Positions 24,716-33,075 of a stretch of DNA of 64,000 nt are shown here, one piece after another. The notes under the pieces are model-generated. The model had not been told where the DNA came from, made no database searches, and saw only the letters and a program-made list of their open reading frames with translations. The DNA lies in contig NZ_CP059322.2 in the NCBI RefSeq assembly GCF_013694245.2, positions 2,662,001 to 2,726,000 of the forward strand, written 5' to 3'. The position numbers and the translations under genes are program-made. Each line of letters begins with the position of its first letter. The stretch's first letter is position 1. The stretch comes from Micromonospora ferruginea (GTDB lineage: Bacteria; Actinomycetota; Actinomycetes; Mycobacteriales; Micromonosporaceae).

Positions 24716-26035
24716 TCAGCAGTTGCGGAGGAAGCGGTCGAGAACCCGCACGCCGAACTGTAGTCCGTCCAGCGGGACGCGCTCGTCGATGCCGTGGAAC
24801 AGGCCGGAGAAATTGAGGTCGGCCGGCAGCCGCAGCGGCGCGAAGCCGAAGCAGCGGATGCCGAGCTGGGAGAACGCCTTGGCGTCGGTGCCGCCGGAGA
24901 GCATGTACGGCACCGGGTGCGCCCCCGGGTCCTCGGCGCGCAGCGCGGCCGACATCTGGTCCACCAGGTCGCCGTCGAAGGTGGTCTCCAGGGCCGGCTG
25001 GCGCTGGACGTACTCGATGGCGATGTCCGGGCCGACCAGGTCGCGTAGCTGCCGCTCCAGCTCCTCGCTCTGCCCGGGCAGGCTGCGGCAGTCGATGGTG
25101 GCGGTGGCCCGGCCGGGGATGACGTTGTCCTTGTAGCCGGCGGCCAGCCGGGTCGGGTTGGCGGTGTTGCGGACGGTCGCGCCGATGATGTTGGCGATCG
25201 GGCCGAGCTTGGCGATCGCGGTCTCCGGGTCGTCCGGGTCGATCTCGATGCCGAGCACGTCTGCGACCTCGGCCAGGAACGCCCGCACGGTGTCGGTCAT
25301 CACCACCGGGAACCGGTGCCGGCCGATCCGGGCGACCGCCTCGGCGAGCGCGGTCACCGCGTTGTCGTCGTGCACCATCGAGCCGTGGCCGGGCCGCCCC
25401 TTGGCGTGCAGGCGCAGCCAGTCGATGCCCTTCTCGGCGGTCTCGATCAGGTAGAGCCGGCGGGACTCGTCGACGGAGTAGGAGAAGCCGCCCACCTCGC
25501 CGATCGCCTCGGTGCAGCCGTCGAACAGCCCGCGGTGGTGCTGGGCGAGGAAGTGCGCGCCGTAGTCGCTGCCGGCCTCCTCGTCGGCGGTGAAGGCGAG
25601 CACCACGTCGCGGCGGGGCCGGACGCCGGCGCGCTGCCAGCCGCGCACCACGGCGAGCACCATGGCGTCGAAGTCCTTCATGTCGATCGCCCCGCGGCCC
25701 CACAGGTAGCCGTCGCGGATCTCGCCGGAGAACGGGTGCACCGACCACTCGTCCGGGTCGGCGGGCACCACGTCGAGGTGGCCGTGCACGAGCAGCGCGT
25801 CCCGGCCCGGCTCGGTGCCGGGGATGCGGGCCACCAGGTTGGCCCGGCCGGGGGCCGACTCGTGGATCTCGGCGTCGACGCCGACCTCGGCGAGTTTCTC
25901 CGCGACGTACTCCGCGGCGCGCCGCTCCCCCGCGCTGGTGTCGTTGTCCCCGGTGTTGGTGGTGTCGATGCGCAGCAGGTCCCGGCAGAGGTCCACGACC
26001 TCGTCGGTGGGCTCGGGTGAGGCGGAGGTCGTCAT
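24716..26035 (-). CDS. M20/M25/M40 family zinc peptidase
   Basis: A 439-residue co-catalytic zinc metallopeptidase. Zinc ligands appear in order: LLVHGHLDVVPAD (His and the catalytic Asp), GRGAIDMKDFDAM (bridging Asp), FTADEEAGSDYGAHFL (general-base Glu-Glu), GEVGGFSYS and a C-terminal histidine in GLFHGIDERVP. The lid/dimerisation domain lies at about 195-310 (GRPGHGSMVHDDNAVTAL). There is no signal peptide, so it is a cytoplasmic peptidase or acyl-amino-acid hydrolase of the ArgE/DapE/carboxypeptidase type. The ATG at 26035 gives MTTSASPEPTDEVVDLCRDL, typical of actinobacterial members. Confidence 0.93.
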   Translation of the reverse strand: MTTSASPEPTDEVVDLCRDLLRIDTTNTGDNDTSAGERRAAEYVAEKLAEVGVDAEIHESAPGRANLVARIPGTEPGRDALLVHGHLDVVPADPDEWSVHPFSGEIRDGYLWGRGAIDMKDFDAMVLAVVRGWQRAGVRPRRDVVLAFTADEEAGSDYGAHFLAQHHRGLFDGCTEAIGEVGGFSYSVDESRRLYLIETAEKGIDWLRLHAKGRPGHGSMVHDDNAVTALAEAVARIGRHRFPVVMTDTVRAFLAEVADVLGIEIDPDDPETAIAKLGPIANIIGATVRNTANPTRLAAGYKDNVIPGRATATIDCRSLPGQSEELERQLRDLVGPDIAIEYVQRQPALETTFDGDLVDQMSAALRAEDPGAHPVPYMLSGGTDAKAFSQLGIRCFGFAPLRLPADLNFSGLFHGIDERVPLDGLQFGVRVLDRFLRNC

Positions 26036-26087
26036 CGCTTCCTTATACCAGCCGGACGCGGCGCGGCGGCCGGCGCGGTGCGGGCCG

Positions 26088-26113
26088 GTTTCGCGCGACG
26101 CGTGGCCGGGTAA
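26088..26113 (+). promoter_or_regulatory. SigB/F-type promoter of the hemerythrin gene
   Basis: GTTT (26088-26091), 16 bp, then GGGTAA (26108-26113). This matches the actinobacterial alternative stress-sigma consensus GTTT-N15..17-GGGTA. It is 52 nt upstream of the ATG at 26166. Confidence 0.7.
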
Positions 26114-26165
26114 CGCCGAACATCGATTCCGGCCACCACATTCCGGCCACCACGAGGAGGGCACC

Positions 26166-26783
26166 ATGACCGTCCCCCTGCCGCCGCTCCCGCCCGCCGC
26201 CGACGACGCGTACCGGCCGGGTGGGCGGAGCCTCGCCGACCTCGTGGACGCCGAGCACCGCACCCTGCTGGAGCTGGCCGACCGGGTGACCGAGCCGGGG
26301 CTGGACCCGGCCGGCCGACGCCGGGTGCTCGACGTGCTGACCGCGGCGGTGTCGCGGCACCTCTCCGCCGAGGAGCAGTATCTCTTCCCGGCCGCCCGCG
26401 CCGCGGTGCCGGAGAGCGCCGAGCTGGTCGCCCGGGAGATCGAGGCGGACGCCGCGCTGCTGACCGCGTTGAAGCAGCTCTCCGGCCCGGACGACGCGGT
26501 GGTCGCCGACGTGGCCGAGCGGGTCCGCCGGCACGTCAGCCGGGTCGCCGCGCTGGTCACGCCGCTGCGCGAGGTGGCCAGCGACGCCGAGCTGATCCGG
26601 CTGGGCAACCGGTGGGAGATCGCGGAGGAGGCGGCGCCGACCCGGCCGCACCCGGGCACCCCGGCCACCCCGCCCTGGAACAAGATCGTCGAGCCGGCGG
26701 TGGGGGTGCTGGACAAGGTGCGTGACGCGGTCACCGGCCGGCGCACCCGGTTGGCCGACCTGGAGCACCGCCGGGACGCCTGA
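26166..26783 (+). CDS. Hemerythrin-domain protein
   Basis: A 205-residue protein with a four-helix hemerythrin-type domain (about residues 25-140): LVDAEHRTLLELADRVTEPG, VLDVLTAAVSRHLSAEEQYL, ALLTALKQLSG and VRRHVSRVAALVTPLREVAS supply the histidines and Glu expected of a di-iron site. A proline-rich tail and a basic end follow (DAVTGRRTRLADLEHRRDA). AGGAGG precedes the ATG. Such proteins sense or bind oxygen, nitric oxide or iron. The SigB-type promoter suggests expression under stress. It is not part of an obvious operon. Confidence 0.9.
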   Translation: MTVPLPPLPPAADDAYRPGGRSLADLVDAEHRTLLELADRVTEPGLDPAGRRRVLDVLTAAVSRHLSAEEQYLFPAARAAVPESAELVAREIEADAALLTALKQLSGPDDAVVADVAERVRRHVSRVAALVTPLREVASDAELIRLGNRWEIAEEAAPTRPHPGTPATPPWNKIVEPAVGVLDKVRDAVTGRRTRLADLEHRRDA

Positions 26784-26832
26784 GCCGATCCGCCCCTTCC
26801 CGGACACCCGTTCGTGGTCCTACCGTCACCCT

Positions 26833-27819
26833 ATGAATCTGGAGCTGCGACACCTGCGGGTGGTCTGCGCGATCGCCGAGACGGGGAGCGTCACCAAGGC
26901 GGCCTCGATGCTCGGCCTGGCCCAGCCGGCGCTGACCGCCCAGCTCCAGCGGATCGAGCGGGTGCTCGGTGGGCCGCTGTTCGAGCGGGACCGGCGTGGC
27001 GCCCGGCCCACCGCGCTGGGCGAGCTGGTGCTGGACCGGGCCCGGGTGCTGCTGCCGGCGATGAAGGGCCTGCAGGACGAGGCGGCCCGGCTGGCCGGCG
27101 CGGGCGACCCGCTGCGCCGCTACCGCTTCGGCGGGGTGAACAGCCCGATCCTGGGCCGGCTGGTGCACCGGCTCGCCGCCGAGCGCGCCGACGCGCAGAT
27201 CACCACGTACGCCTCCTGGTCGGTGGACGAGCTGGCCCAGCTGGTGGCCGGCGGCCGGCTCGACTTCGCGCTCACCGGCGTGTGCGGGGACGCCGCGCCG
27301 TCACCGGTGTTCGGGTTGAGCTGGCGGGAGGTGGCCGTCGACCCGGTCTTCGTGCTGCTGCCGCAGACCCACCCGCTGGCCGGCCGGGACGAGATCGACC
27401 TGGTCGACCTGCGGCGGGAGCAGTGGGTGGCGGCGCCGGGCGACGGCTGCTTCGGCGACTGCTTCGCCGCCGCCTGCGCGCGCGCCGGCTTCACCCCCCG
27501 CAAGGTGTACGAGGCGGACGTACGGGCCGCCCTGGACCTGGTCGACGCGGGCACCGCGGTGGCGCTGTGCCAGGCCACCTTCCGTCCGGTGGCCGGGCTG
27601 GTCACCCGCCGGCTGGCCGGCACCCCGCTGCGCTGGCGGCTGCTGTTCGGCTGGCATCCGGAGGCGCCGGCGGCGGTGGTAGCGGAGCCGGTGCTGGAGA
27701 CGGCGGTGGCGGCGTACACCGACGCGCTGGCCAACCACCCGGACTACCTGGCCTGGCTGCTGGCCCATCCGGACTTCGGGGTGCAGCCGCACCGGGTGGG
27801 CGGGGTGCGAACCGCCTGA
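26833..27819 (+). CDS. LysR-family transcriptional regulator
   Basis: A 328-residue LysR regulator. The winged helix at the N-terminus reads LELRHLRVVCAIAETGSVTK, AASMLGLAQPALTAQLQRIE, followed by the periplasmic-binding-like effector domain (about residues 95-300). Three cysteines cluster in GDGCFGDCFAAACARAGF, which could make it thiol- or redox-responsive. The ATG at 26833 is 6 nt after TACCGT (26821-26826), suggesting a leaderless message. The target is not evident: LysR regulators usually act on a divergent neighbour, but here the upstream gene is co-directional. Confidence 0.9.
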   Translation: MNLELRHLRVVCAIAETGSVTKAASMLGLAQPALTAQLQRIERVLGGPLFERDRRGARPTALGELVLDRARVLLPAMKGLQDEAARLAGAGDPLRRYRFGGVNSPILGRLVHRLAAERADAQITTYASWSVDELAQLVAGGRLDFALTGVCGDAAPSPVFGLSWREVAVDPVFVLLPQTHPLAGRDEIDLVDLRREQWVAAPGDGCFGDCFAAACARAGFTPRKVYEADVRAALDLVDAGTAVALCQATFRPVAGLVTRRLAGTPLRWRLLFGWHPEAPAAVVAEPVLETAVAAYTDALANHPDYLAWLLAHPDFGVQPHRVGGVRTA

Positions 27820-27837
27820 ACGCGGGTATCACGCGGC

Positions 27838-28074
27838 ATGACTGATCTGTATCCGGCCGCCGACGAGCGGGAGCTGCTGCGCCAGGCGGCCACCGCGCAC
27901 ACCGCCGCCACCGCCGACGTGGAGGCGTTCCTGCGCCGGCTGCCGGAGGTGCCGGACCCGGCGGACGTCACCGAGTACGCGAACCTGCTCAGCCGCGAGG
28001 AGCGGGCCCGGGCGGACCGGCAGGCGGCGGCCGACGCCGCCGGCCTGCGACTGCCCAGCATGGAGTCCGAGTAG
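27838..28074 (+). CDS. Small helical hypothetical protein
   Basis: A 78-residue acidic, almost wholly helical protein (TDLYPAADERELLRQAATAH, TAATADVEAFLRRL, LLSREERARADRQAAADAAG). The ATG at 27838 lies 8 nt after GGGTAT (27824-27829), which resembles a SigB-type -10 box, but the -35 region is poor. No family is recognised. It ends just before a strong hairpin terminator. Confidence 0.6.
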   Translation: MTDLYPAADERELLRQAATAHTAATADVEAFLRRLPEVPDPADVTEYANLLSREERARADRQAAADAAGLRLPSMESE

Positions 28075-28075
28075 G

Positions 28076-28112
28076 CCGGTGCGCCCGGGCGGTCGGCCGC
28101 CCGGGCGCCGGC
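28076..28112. terminator. Bidirectional hairpin terminator
   Basis: GCGCCCGGGCGG and CCGCCCGGGCGC form a perfect 12-bp stem (28081-28108) with a TCGG loop, extended by flanking GCCGG/CCGGC, between convergent genes. Confidence 0.85.
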
Positions 28113-28463
28113 TCAGCGTTCGACGAGCACGTCGTGACCGAGGTCGAGCAGCGCGTGCCGCCACTCGTCGTCGGCGTTGCCCCGGCCCGGTTTCTCCGCG
28201 GTCAGCTCCCGGATCCGGGTGATCGCCTCCCGCATCACCTCGATGTCCTCCGGGGTGAGGTCGACCTTGCGCTTGCGCAGCACGGCGAGGATCCGCCGGC
28301 CGGGCTCGGGCAGGTCCAGGTCCGGGTCGGGGCCGAACGCCTCCTCCCCCGACCCGCGGGTCAGCAGCCACTGTCGTAGCTGCTCGGAGGGCACGTTCAC
28401 CTCGGCGTGGAAGTCGTCCCAGATCACCTCGACCTCGGGGTCGAGTCGCGCCTCCCGTACCAT
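28113..28463 (-). CDS. DUF3140 family protein
   Basis: A 116-residue protein matching DUF3140: EVEVIWDDFHAEVNVPSEQL, RQWLLTRGSGEEAFG, then ILAVLRKRKVDLTPEDIEVM. DUF3140 members are small, helical and found in actinobacteria, often with DNA-binding-like basic segments. The ATG at 28463 starts MVREARLDPEVEVIW and shares its A with the TGA of the small gene upstream, so the pair is translationally coupled. The function is unknown. It converges with the gene at 27838 across a terminator. Confidence 0.85.
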   Translation of the reverse strand: MVREARLDPEVEVIWDDFHAEVNVPSEQLRQWLLTRGSGEEAFGPDPDLDLPEPGRRILAVLRKRKVDLTPEDIEVMREAITRIRELTAEKPGRGNADDEWRHALLDLGHDVLVER

Positions 28464-28636
28464 CACGCCTCCTCTCCCGGCGGCGGCCCGGACTCCTCCG
28501 GATCGCCCTCGCCGTGCGGTGTCTGCTGGGTGAGACCTTCCGGCGGCACCCGGACCCGGGACGGGTTCGCCGTCGGTGCCGCCTCGATCGGTTCGCCGGC
28601 CGCGGTGTCCTCCCGGGTCTCCTCGGGTTCGGTCAT
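28463..28636 (-). CDS. Small Pro/Glu-rich protein, 57 residues
   Basis: An unstructured-looking acidic peptide (begins MTEPEETREDTAAGEPIEAA, ends GDPEESGPPPGEEA), read from the ATG at 28636 and ending in a TGATG overlap with the DUF3140 start. Too short for routine detection, but the stop-start overlap supports it. It is likely a disordered partner or a coupling ORF for DUF3140. Confidence 0.5.
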   Translation of the reverse strand: MTEPEETREDTAAGEPIEAAPTANPSRVRVPPEGLTQQTPHGEGDPEESGPPPGEEA

Positions 28637-28696
28637 GTCCGCCCTCCGATCCGTGCGCGACGGGCCGGGCCGGCCCGCCGAGGGTGGCCGTCCCGT

Positions 28697-31249
28697 TCAC
28701 CGGGGATGGGACGTGGTGGCGGCCGTGTATCCGCGCTCACCGGCGGACACGTCGAAGACGAGCTGGTCGTCGCGGGCGTCCACGGTGACCTTCTGCCCCG
28801 GCGAGATCTCGTTCTCCAGCAGCATCCGCGACAGCCGGTTGTCGACCTCGCGCTGGATCACCCGGCGCAGCGGGCGAGCCCCGAACTCGGGCTGGTAGCC
28901 GTGCTCGGCGAGCCAGTCGACGCCGGCGGTGCTGATCTCCACCTGGATGTCCTGGGCGTGCAGCCGGCGGCGGGTCTCCTCCAGCAGCAGGCCGGTGATC
29001 TCGCGCAACTGCTCGGCCTCCAGCCGCTGGAAGATGATGATCTCGTCGACCCGGTTGAGGAACTCGGGGCGGAAGTTCTCCTGCAACCGGCGCATCAGCC
29101 GTTCCCGCAGCTCGGTGGCCTCCTGCTGGCCCGGCTCGCCGGTGGCGAACCCGACCGTGCGCTGGGACCCGGTGATCAGTTCCGAGCCGAGGTTGCTCGT
29201 CATGATCAGGACGGTGTTCTTGAAGTTCACGGTCCGGCCCTGGCTGTCGGTGAGCCGGCCGTCGTCGAGCACCTGGAGCAGGATGTTGAAGACGTCGGGG
29301 TGCGCCTTCTCGATCTCGTCCAGCAGCACCACCGCGTACGGGCGGCGGCGGACCGCCTCGGTGAGCTGGCCGGCCTCCTCGTAGCCGACGTAGCCGGGCG
29401 GGGCGCCGACCAGCCGGCTGACCGTGTGCCGCTCCTGGAACTCGCTCATGTCCACCCGGACCATCCGGTCCGCCTCGCCGAACAGCGCCTCGGCGAGCGC
29501 CCGGGCCAGCTCGGTCTTGCCGACGCCGGTGGGGCCGAGGAACAGGAAGCTGCCCATCGGCCGGTCCGGGTCGGCCAGCCCGGTCCGCGAGCGGCGTACC
29601 GCCTCGGACACCGCGCCGACCGCGTCGTCCTGCCCGATCACCTTCTCGTGCAGGTGCCCCTCCAGGCGCAGCAGCCGGTCGCGTTCCTCCTCGGTGAGCT
29701 GGGTGACCGGGATGCCGGTGGCCCGGGACACCACCTCGGCGATCTCCTTCGGCCCGACCTCGGGGACGTGGTTGGGGCCCTCGTCGCCGCGGGCGCGGCG
29801 GATCTGGTCCTCCAGCTCGGCGAGCCGGTCGCGCAGCGAGGAGGCCCGTTCGTACTGCTCGTCGGAGACGGCCTGCTCCTTGTCCCGGCGCACCTCGTCG
29901 AGCTGCTGCTCCAGGTCGCGCACGTCCGAGGCGGGGGTACGGGTGCGCAGTCGCACCCGCGCGCCGGCCTGGTCGATCAGGTCGATCGCCTTGTCCGGCA
30001 GGAACCGGTCGGTGACGTACCGGTCGGACAGCTCGGCGGCGGCGACCACCGCCTCGTCGGTGAACCGGACCTGGTGGTGCGCCTCGTAGCGGTCGCGCAG
30101 GCCGCGCAGGATGGCGACGGTGTCCTCGACGGTCGGCTCGGGCACCAGCACCGGCTGGAACCGGCGGGCCAGGGCGGCGTCCTTCTCGATGCTGCGCCGG
30201 TACTCGTCCAGCGTGGTCGCGCCGATCACCCGCAGCTCACCGCGGGCCAGCGCCGGCTTGAGCATGTTGGACGCGTCCATCCCGCCCTCGCTGCCCGCGC
30301 CGCCGGCGCCGACCAGGGTGTGGATCTCGTCCAGGAAGACGATCAGCTCGTCGCGGTGGGCGCGGATCTCGTCGATCACCTTCTTCAGGCGTTCCTCGAA
30401 GTCGCCCCGGTAGCGGGTGCCGGCGACCAGGCCCGACAGGTCGAGCTGGACGACCCGCTTGCCGATCAGCGTCTGCGGCACGTCGCCGTCGCAGATCCGC
30501 TCGGCCAGCCCCTCCACGATGGCGGTCTTGCCGACGCCGGCCTCGCCGATCAGCACCGGGTTGTTCTTGGTCCGCCGGGACAGGATCTCCACCGCCTGCT
30601 CGATCTCGTCGGCCCGGCCGATCACCGGGTCGATCTGATCCATCCGGGCCAGTTCGGTGAGGTCCTGCCCGTACTGGTCGAGGGTGGGGGTGCCCCGGTC
30701 CGGGCGCGGGCCGTTCGCCGCGCCGCGCTCGGCGCTGGCCGCCTGCAACGACTCCGGCTGGATCCGGCCGGCGGCGAGCATCCGGCCGGCCGGCGACTCG
30801 GGGTTCAGCGGCAGCGCCATCAGGATGTGCTCGGGCCCGATGTAGTTGGCGCCCATCGCCCGGGAGAGCTGGTGCGCGTCGAGCAGCGCCCGCTTCGCGG
30901 CCGGGGTGAGCGACAGGTTCGGCGGCACCTCGCCGCCGGGTGCGCCGCCGTCGGCGCGCCCGCCGAGCGCGTTGACCAGCGCGTCCGGGTCGGCGCCGGC
31001 GCGGCGGACCAGGTCCCGCAGCGGCTCGCGCTGCAACGCGGCCCAGAGCAGGTGGTCGGTGTCCAGGTCGTTGCTGTGCTTCTGGGCGGCGCGCCGGGCC
31101 GCGTCGGCCAGCATCTCCCGGGCGTCCGCGGTCATCAGTCGGGTGATGTCGACCCGGTGGGCCGGCCGGCGCCCGCCCTCGCCTCGGCCGAAGTAGCGGG
31201 CCAGGAACTCGTCCCACGGGTCGTTGCCGAAGTCACCGGGTCCCATCAT
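28697..31249 (-). CDS. ClpC-like AAA+ unfoldase, Clp ATPase subunit
   Basis: An 850-residue HSP100 ATPase. After an unusual ~38-residue Gly/Arg-rich start ([20 protein letters not shown]) comes a Clp N-domain, then AAA-1 with GEAGVGKT (near 243) and [15 protein letters not shown], a short middle domain with a UVR-like [19 protein letters not shown], and AAA-2 with GPTGVGKT (near 568). The short middle domain makes it ClpC-like rather than a ClpB disaggregase, and TVGFATG supplies the IGF/VGF-type loop that docks on ClpP. It should unfold proteins and feed ClpP. The divergent N-terminus suggests a second paralogue beside the standard clpC. GGAGG stands 6 nt before the ATG at 31249. A single gene with no clp neighbours. 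Confidence 0.92.
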   Translation of the reverse strand: MMGPGDFGNDPWDEFLARYFGRGEGGRRPAHRVDITRLMTADAREMLADAARRAAQKHSNDLDTDHLLWAALQREPLRDLVRRAGADPDALVNALGGRADGGAPGGEVPPNLSLTPAAKRALLDAHQLSRAMGANYIGPEHILMALPLNPESPAGRMLAAGRIQPESLQAASAERGAANGPRPDRGTPTLDQYGQDLTELARMDQIDPVIGRADEIEQAVEILSRRTKNNPVLIGEAGVGKTAIVEGLAERICDGDVPQTLIGKRVVQLDLSGLVAGTRYRGDFEERLKKVIDEIRAHRDELIVFLDEIHTLVGAGGAGSEGGMDASNMLKPALARGELRVIGATTLDEYRRSIEKDAALARRFQPVLVPEPTVEDTVAILRGLRDRYEAHHQVRFTDEAVVAAAELSDRYVTDRFLPDKAIDLIDQAGARVRLRTRTPASDVRDLEQQLDEVRRDKEQAVSDEQYERASSLRDRLAELEDQIRRARGDEGPNHVPEVGPKEIAEVVSRATGIPVTQLTEEERDRLLRLEGHLHEKVIGQDDAVGAVSEAVRRSRTGLADPDRPMGSFLFLGPTGVGKTELARALAEALFGEADRMVRVDMSEFQERHTVSRLVGAPPGYVGYEEAGQLTEAVRRRPYAVVLLDEIEKAHPDVFNILLQVLDDGRLTDSQGRTVNFKNTVLIMTSNLGSELITGSQRTVGFATGEPGQQEATELRERLMRRLQENFRPEFLNRVDEIIIFQRLEAEQLREITGLLLEETRRRLHAQDIQVEISTAGVDWLAEHGYQPEFGARPLRRVIQREVDNRLSRMLLENEISPGQKVTVDARDDQLVFDVSAGERGYTAATTSHPR

Positions 31250-31364
31250 CTTCGTCCTCCGCAGTCGGTCGGCACGACCGGGACGCGACGGGGCGCGGCG
31301 CGGTCGGCGGTGGCTACCCGGCGGGGTGCGCGACAAACGCGACACCAGTGGCAGGCTGGGGGGC

Positions 31365-31742
31365 ATGGAGAGCCGAGCGTTGCTGGTCGTCGACGGCGCG
31401 AACGTGGTCGGGTCGCGGCCGGACGGCTGGTGGCGGGATCGGGCCGGCGCGGCGGCGCGGCTGCGCGACGCGCTCGCCCCGCTGGCCGGCGCCGGGGTGC
31501 CACCGGAGCTGCCACCACCGGTGCAGGTGGTGCTGGTGGTGGAGGGCGCGGCCCGGCACGTGGCGCCGGCGCCCGACGTGGACGTGGTGTCCGCCGCCGG
31601 GTCCGGCGACGACGCGGTGGTCGAGCTGGTGGCCGCCGCGGCGGACCGGCGTCGGGTGGTGGTCACCGCCGACCGGGAGCTGCGGGCCCGGGTGACCGCG
31701 CTGGGCGCGGAGGTCCGCGGGCCGCGGTGGCTGGGCCGCTGA
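31365..31742 (+). CDS. NYN/PIN-like RNase domain protein (YacP type)
   Basis: A 125-residue single-domain protein. It opens ALLVVDGANVVGSRPDGWWR, the signature of NYN/YacP PIN-like nucleases with the first catalytic aspartate in VVDGANV. Further acidic positions lie in VVSAAGSGDDAVVELV and VVVTADRELRARV, so the metal-binding set is complete. Such proteins cleave RNA, often in toxin-like or RNA-processing contexts. The short length covers just the catalytic domain, and no antitoxin gene is adjacent. It is divergent from the ClpC-like gene. A gene-poor stretch of about 180 bases follows. Confidence 0.8.
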   Translation: MESRALLVVDGANVVGSRPDGWWRDRAGAAARLRDALAPLAGAGVPPELPPPVQVVLVVEGAARHVAPAPDVDVVSAAGSGDDAVVELVAAAADRRRVVVTADRELRARVTALGAEVRGPRWLGR

Positions 31743-31925
31743 CGCCGATCCCGTGAGCGGGACCCGGCTGTCCGCGGGTGGGACCGGCCGACCCGCCCGG
31801 ACGCGGTCTTCGCGCACGTCAGCGGCGTAACCGGACACCCGGGCAGGAACGACGCGAGGGTGGATGTTCGCCCAACCGTCGGGATGGGTTGTAATGGAGA
31901 TCTCCCTTGCCCCCAGGAGGTCCCC

Positions 31926-32186
31926 GTGGCGAGCGTCGCCGAGCTGAAGGCCGCCATCGATGCCGCTCTCCAGCAGATCGGTGACGGCCAGACAGCGGTG
32001 CAGGCGGCCGGCGAGAAACTGGCCGAGGCGCAGCAGACCCTGGCCGGTGCGCTGGAGGGCAGCGGCCACGAGACGGTCGAGGCGGCGCAGGCCTCGCTGA
32101 CCCAGGCCAGCCAGGAGCTGGAGGAGTGCCTCGCCGCGACACTGGTGGCGGTGGAGCAGGCACAGCTCTACGTCGCGACGCTCTGA
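31926..32186 (+). CDS. Small helical-hairpin protein, first gene of FtsK-like operon
   Basis: An 86-residue protein predicted to form two long helices (ASVAELKAAIDAALQQIGDG to AGALEG, and ETVEAAQASLTQASQELEEC to the end) around a GSGHE turn. Size and shape resemble WXG100 substrates of type VII secretion, but the WXG turn motif is absent. The GTG at 31926 has AGGAGG upstream. It starts a four-gene operon with a helical protein, an FtsK/EccC-like ATPase and a membrane coiled-coil protein. A 10-bp palindrome GGAGATCTCC (31896-31905) lies in the leader. The role may be as substrate or adaptor of the ATPase; this is inference from operon and fold. Confidence 0.75.
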   Translation: MASVAELKAAIDAALQQIGDGQTAVQAAGEKLAEAQQTLAGALEGSGHETVEAAQASLTQASQELEECLAATLVAVEQAQLYVATL

Positions 32187-32196
32187 AGGGCCGGCC

Positions 32197-33075
32197 GTGT
32201 CCATCGTCGAGGACATCGGCGCGCAGGTCCGCGCCGCCGCCGAGGAGCTGCCGCTGGGGCAGCTCGCCGCCGCGCTGGAGAAGCTCGGCCAGGCCGAGGA
32301 ACGGCTGCGCTGGGTGCGCCAGGAGTCGGCCGACCCGATGGGCGTGCCGGAGCTGACCGCGGCCACCGAGCACGCGGAGACCGCCGGCTACGCGCTGCGG
32401 GTCGCGCAGGAGCAGCTCAGCGCGTACCTTGCCGCCATCGGGCTGGCCGCCGACGGCGCGCCCACCGCCCCGGCGGGTGAGCGGCGACCACGGCACGACG
32501 CGGCGCGCGGCGCGCCCCCACCGGCGCCCGGCACGGCCGCCGAGCCGGACGAGCCACCCGCGGTGCGCCGCTGGTGGGCGGTCCGGGTGGCGGAGCTGAC
32601 CGGCGGGCGGGAGGGCGCCCCGGACGAGCCGGACCAGCGGGTGGAGAACTCCCGCGAGCTGCTGCGCCGGGTGGTGGTCGGCATCCGTTCCGGCGATCGG
32701 GACCGGCTGCACGCCGAGCTGCGCCGCGCCCACGCCGACGTCGGGCTGGGGATGGCGGCGATCGCCCCGCCGATGCTGCGCGACCTGGCCGGGGAGCTGC
32801 TCGGCCACCCGCCCCGCGCGGACGACCTGGGCCGGCTGCGCCGCGAGCTGGACGGGCGGGTCCGCGACCTGCTCCCCGGGCTGCCGCCGCCGGTGCTGGA
32901 CACGCTGCTCACCCGGGTCTGCCGGATGCCGCCGCCGCGCCGCGACGACGGCACGGAGCAGCCGCACGCCGCCGACCCGGCGGTCACCGCCGGGGTGCTC
33001 ACCGGCGTGCTGCTCGACCGGCTCGGCCGGGACCTGCCGAAGGACACCGAGGAACGGGAGCCGTCGCGTGGCTGA
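32197..33075 (+). CDS. Helical hypothetical protein, second gene of FtsK-like operon
   Basis: A 292-residue protein read from the GTG at 32197, 10 nt after the preceding stop. The first 80 residues (SIVEDIGAQVRAAAEELPLG, LGQAEERLRWVRQESADPMG, EQLSAYLAAIGLAA) form a helical hairpin reminiscent of the first gene, suggesting a shared interaction fold. A disordered Pro/Ala linker (about 85-125) precedes a second helical domain (about 145-270: RELLRRVVVGIRSGDRDRLH, GRLRRELDGRVRDLLPGLPP). No enzymatic motif is seen. Its stop overlaps the ATPase gene by 8 nt. It probably links the small hairpin protein to the ATPase. Confidence 0.8.
   Translation: MSIVEDIGAQVRAAAEELPLGQLAAALEKLGQAEERLRWVRQESADPMGVPELTAATEHAETAGYALRVAQEQLSAYLAAIGLAADGAPTAPAGERRPRHDAARGAPPPAPGTAAEPDEPPAVRRWWAVRVAELTGGREGAPDEPDQRVENSRELLRRVVVGIRSGDRDRLHAELRRAHADVGLGMAAIAPPMLRDLAGELLGHPPRADDLGRLRRELDGRVRDLLPGLPPPVLDTLLTRVCRMPPPRRDDGTEQPHAADPAVTAGVLTGVLLDRLGRDLPKDTEEREPSRG

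Noticed and set aside
28514..31756. A 1080-residue forward open frame opposite the ClpC-like gene
   Set aside because: Antisense shadow of a gene with clear AAA+ motifs; composition is low-complexity and matches no domain.
31926..32186. Canonical WXG100 protein / ESX locus
   Set aside because: The hairpin protein lacks WXG and the YxxxD/E tail, and no EccB, EccD, EccE or mycosin gene is present, so I only note the resemblance.
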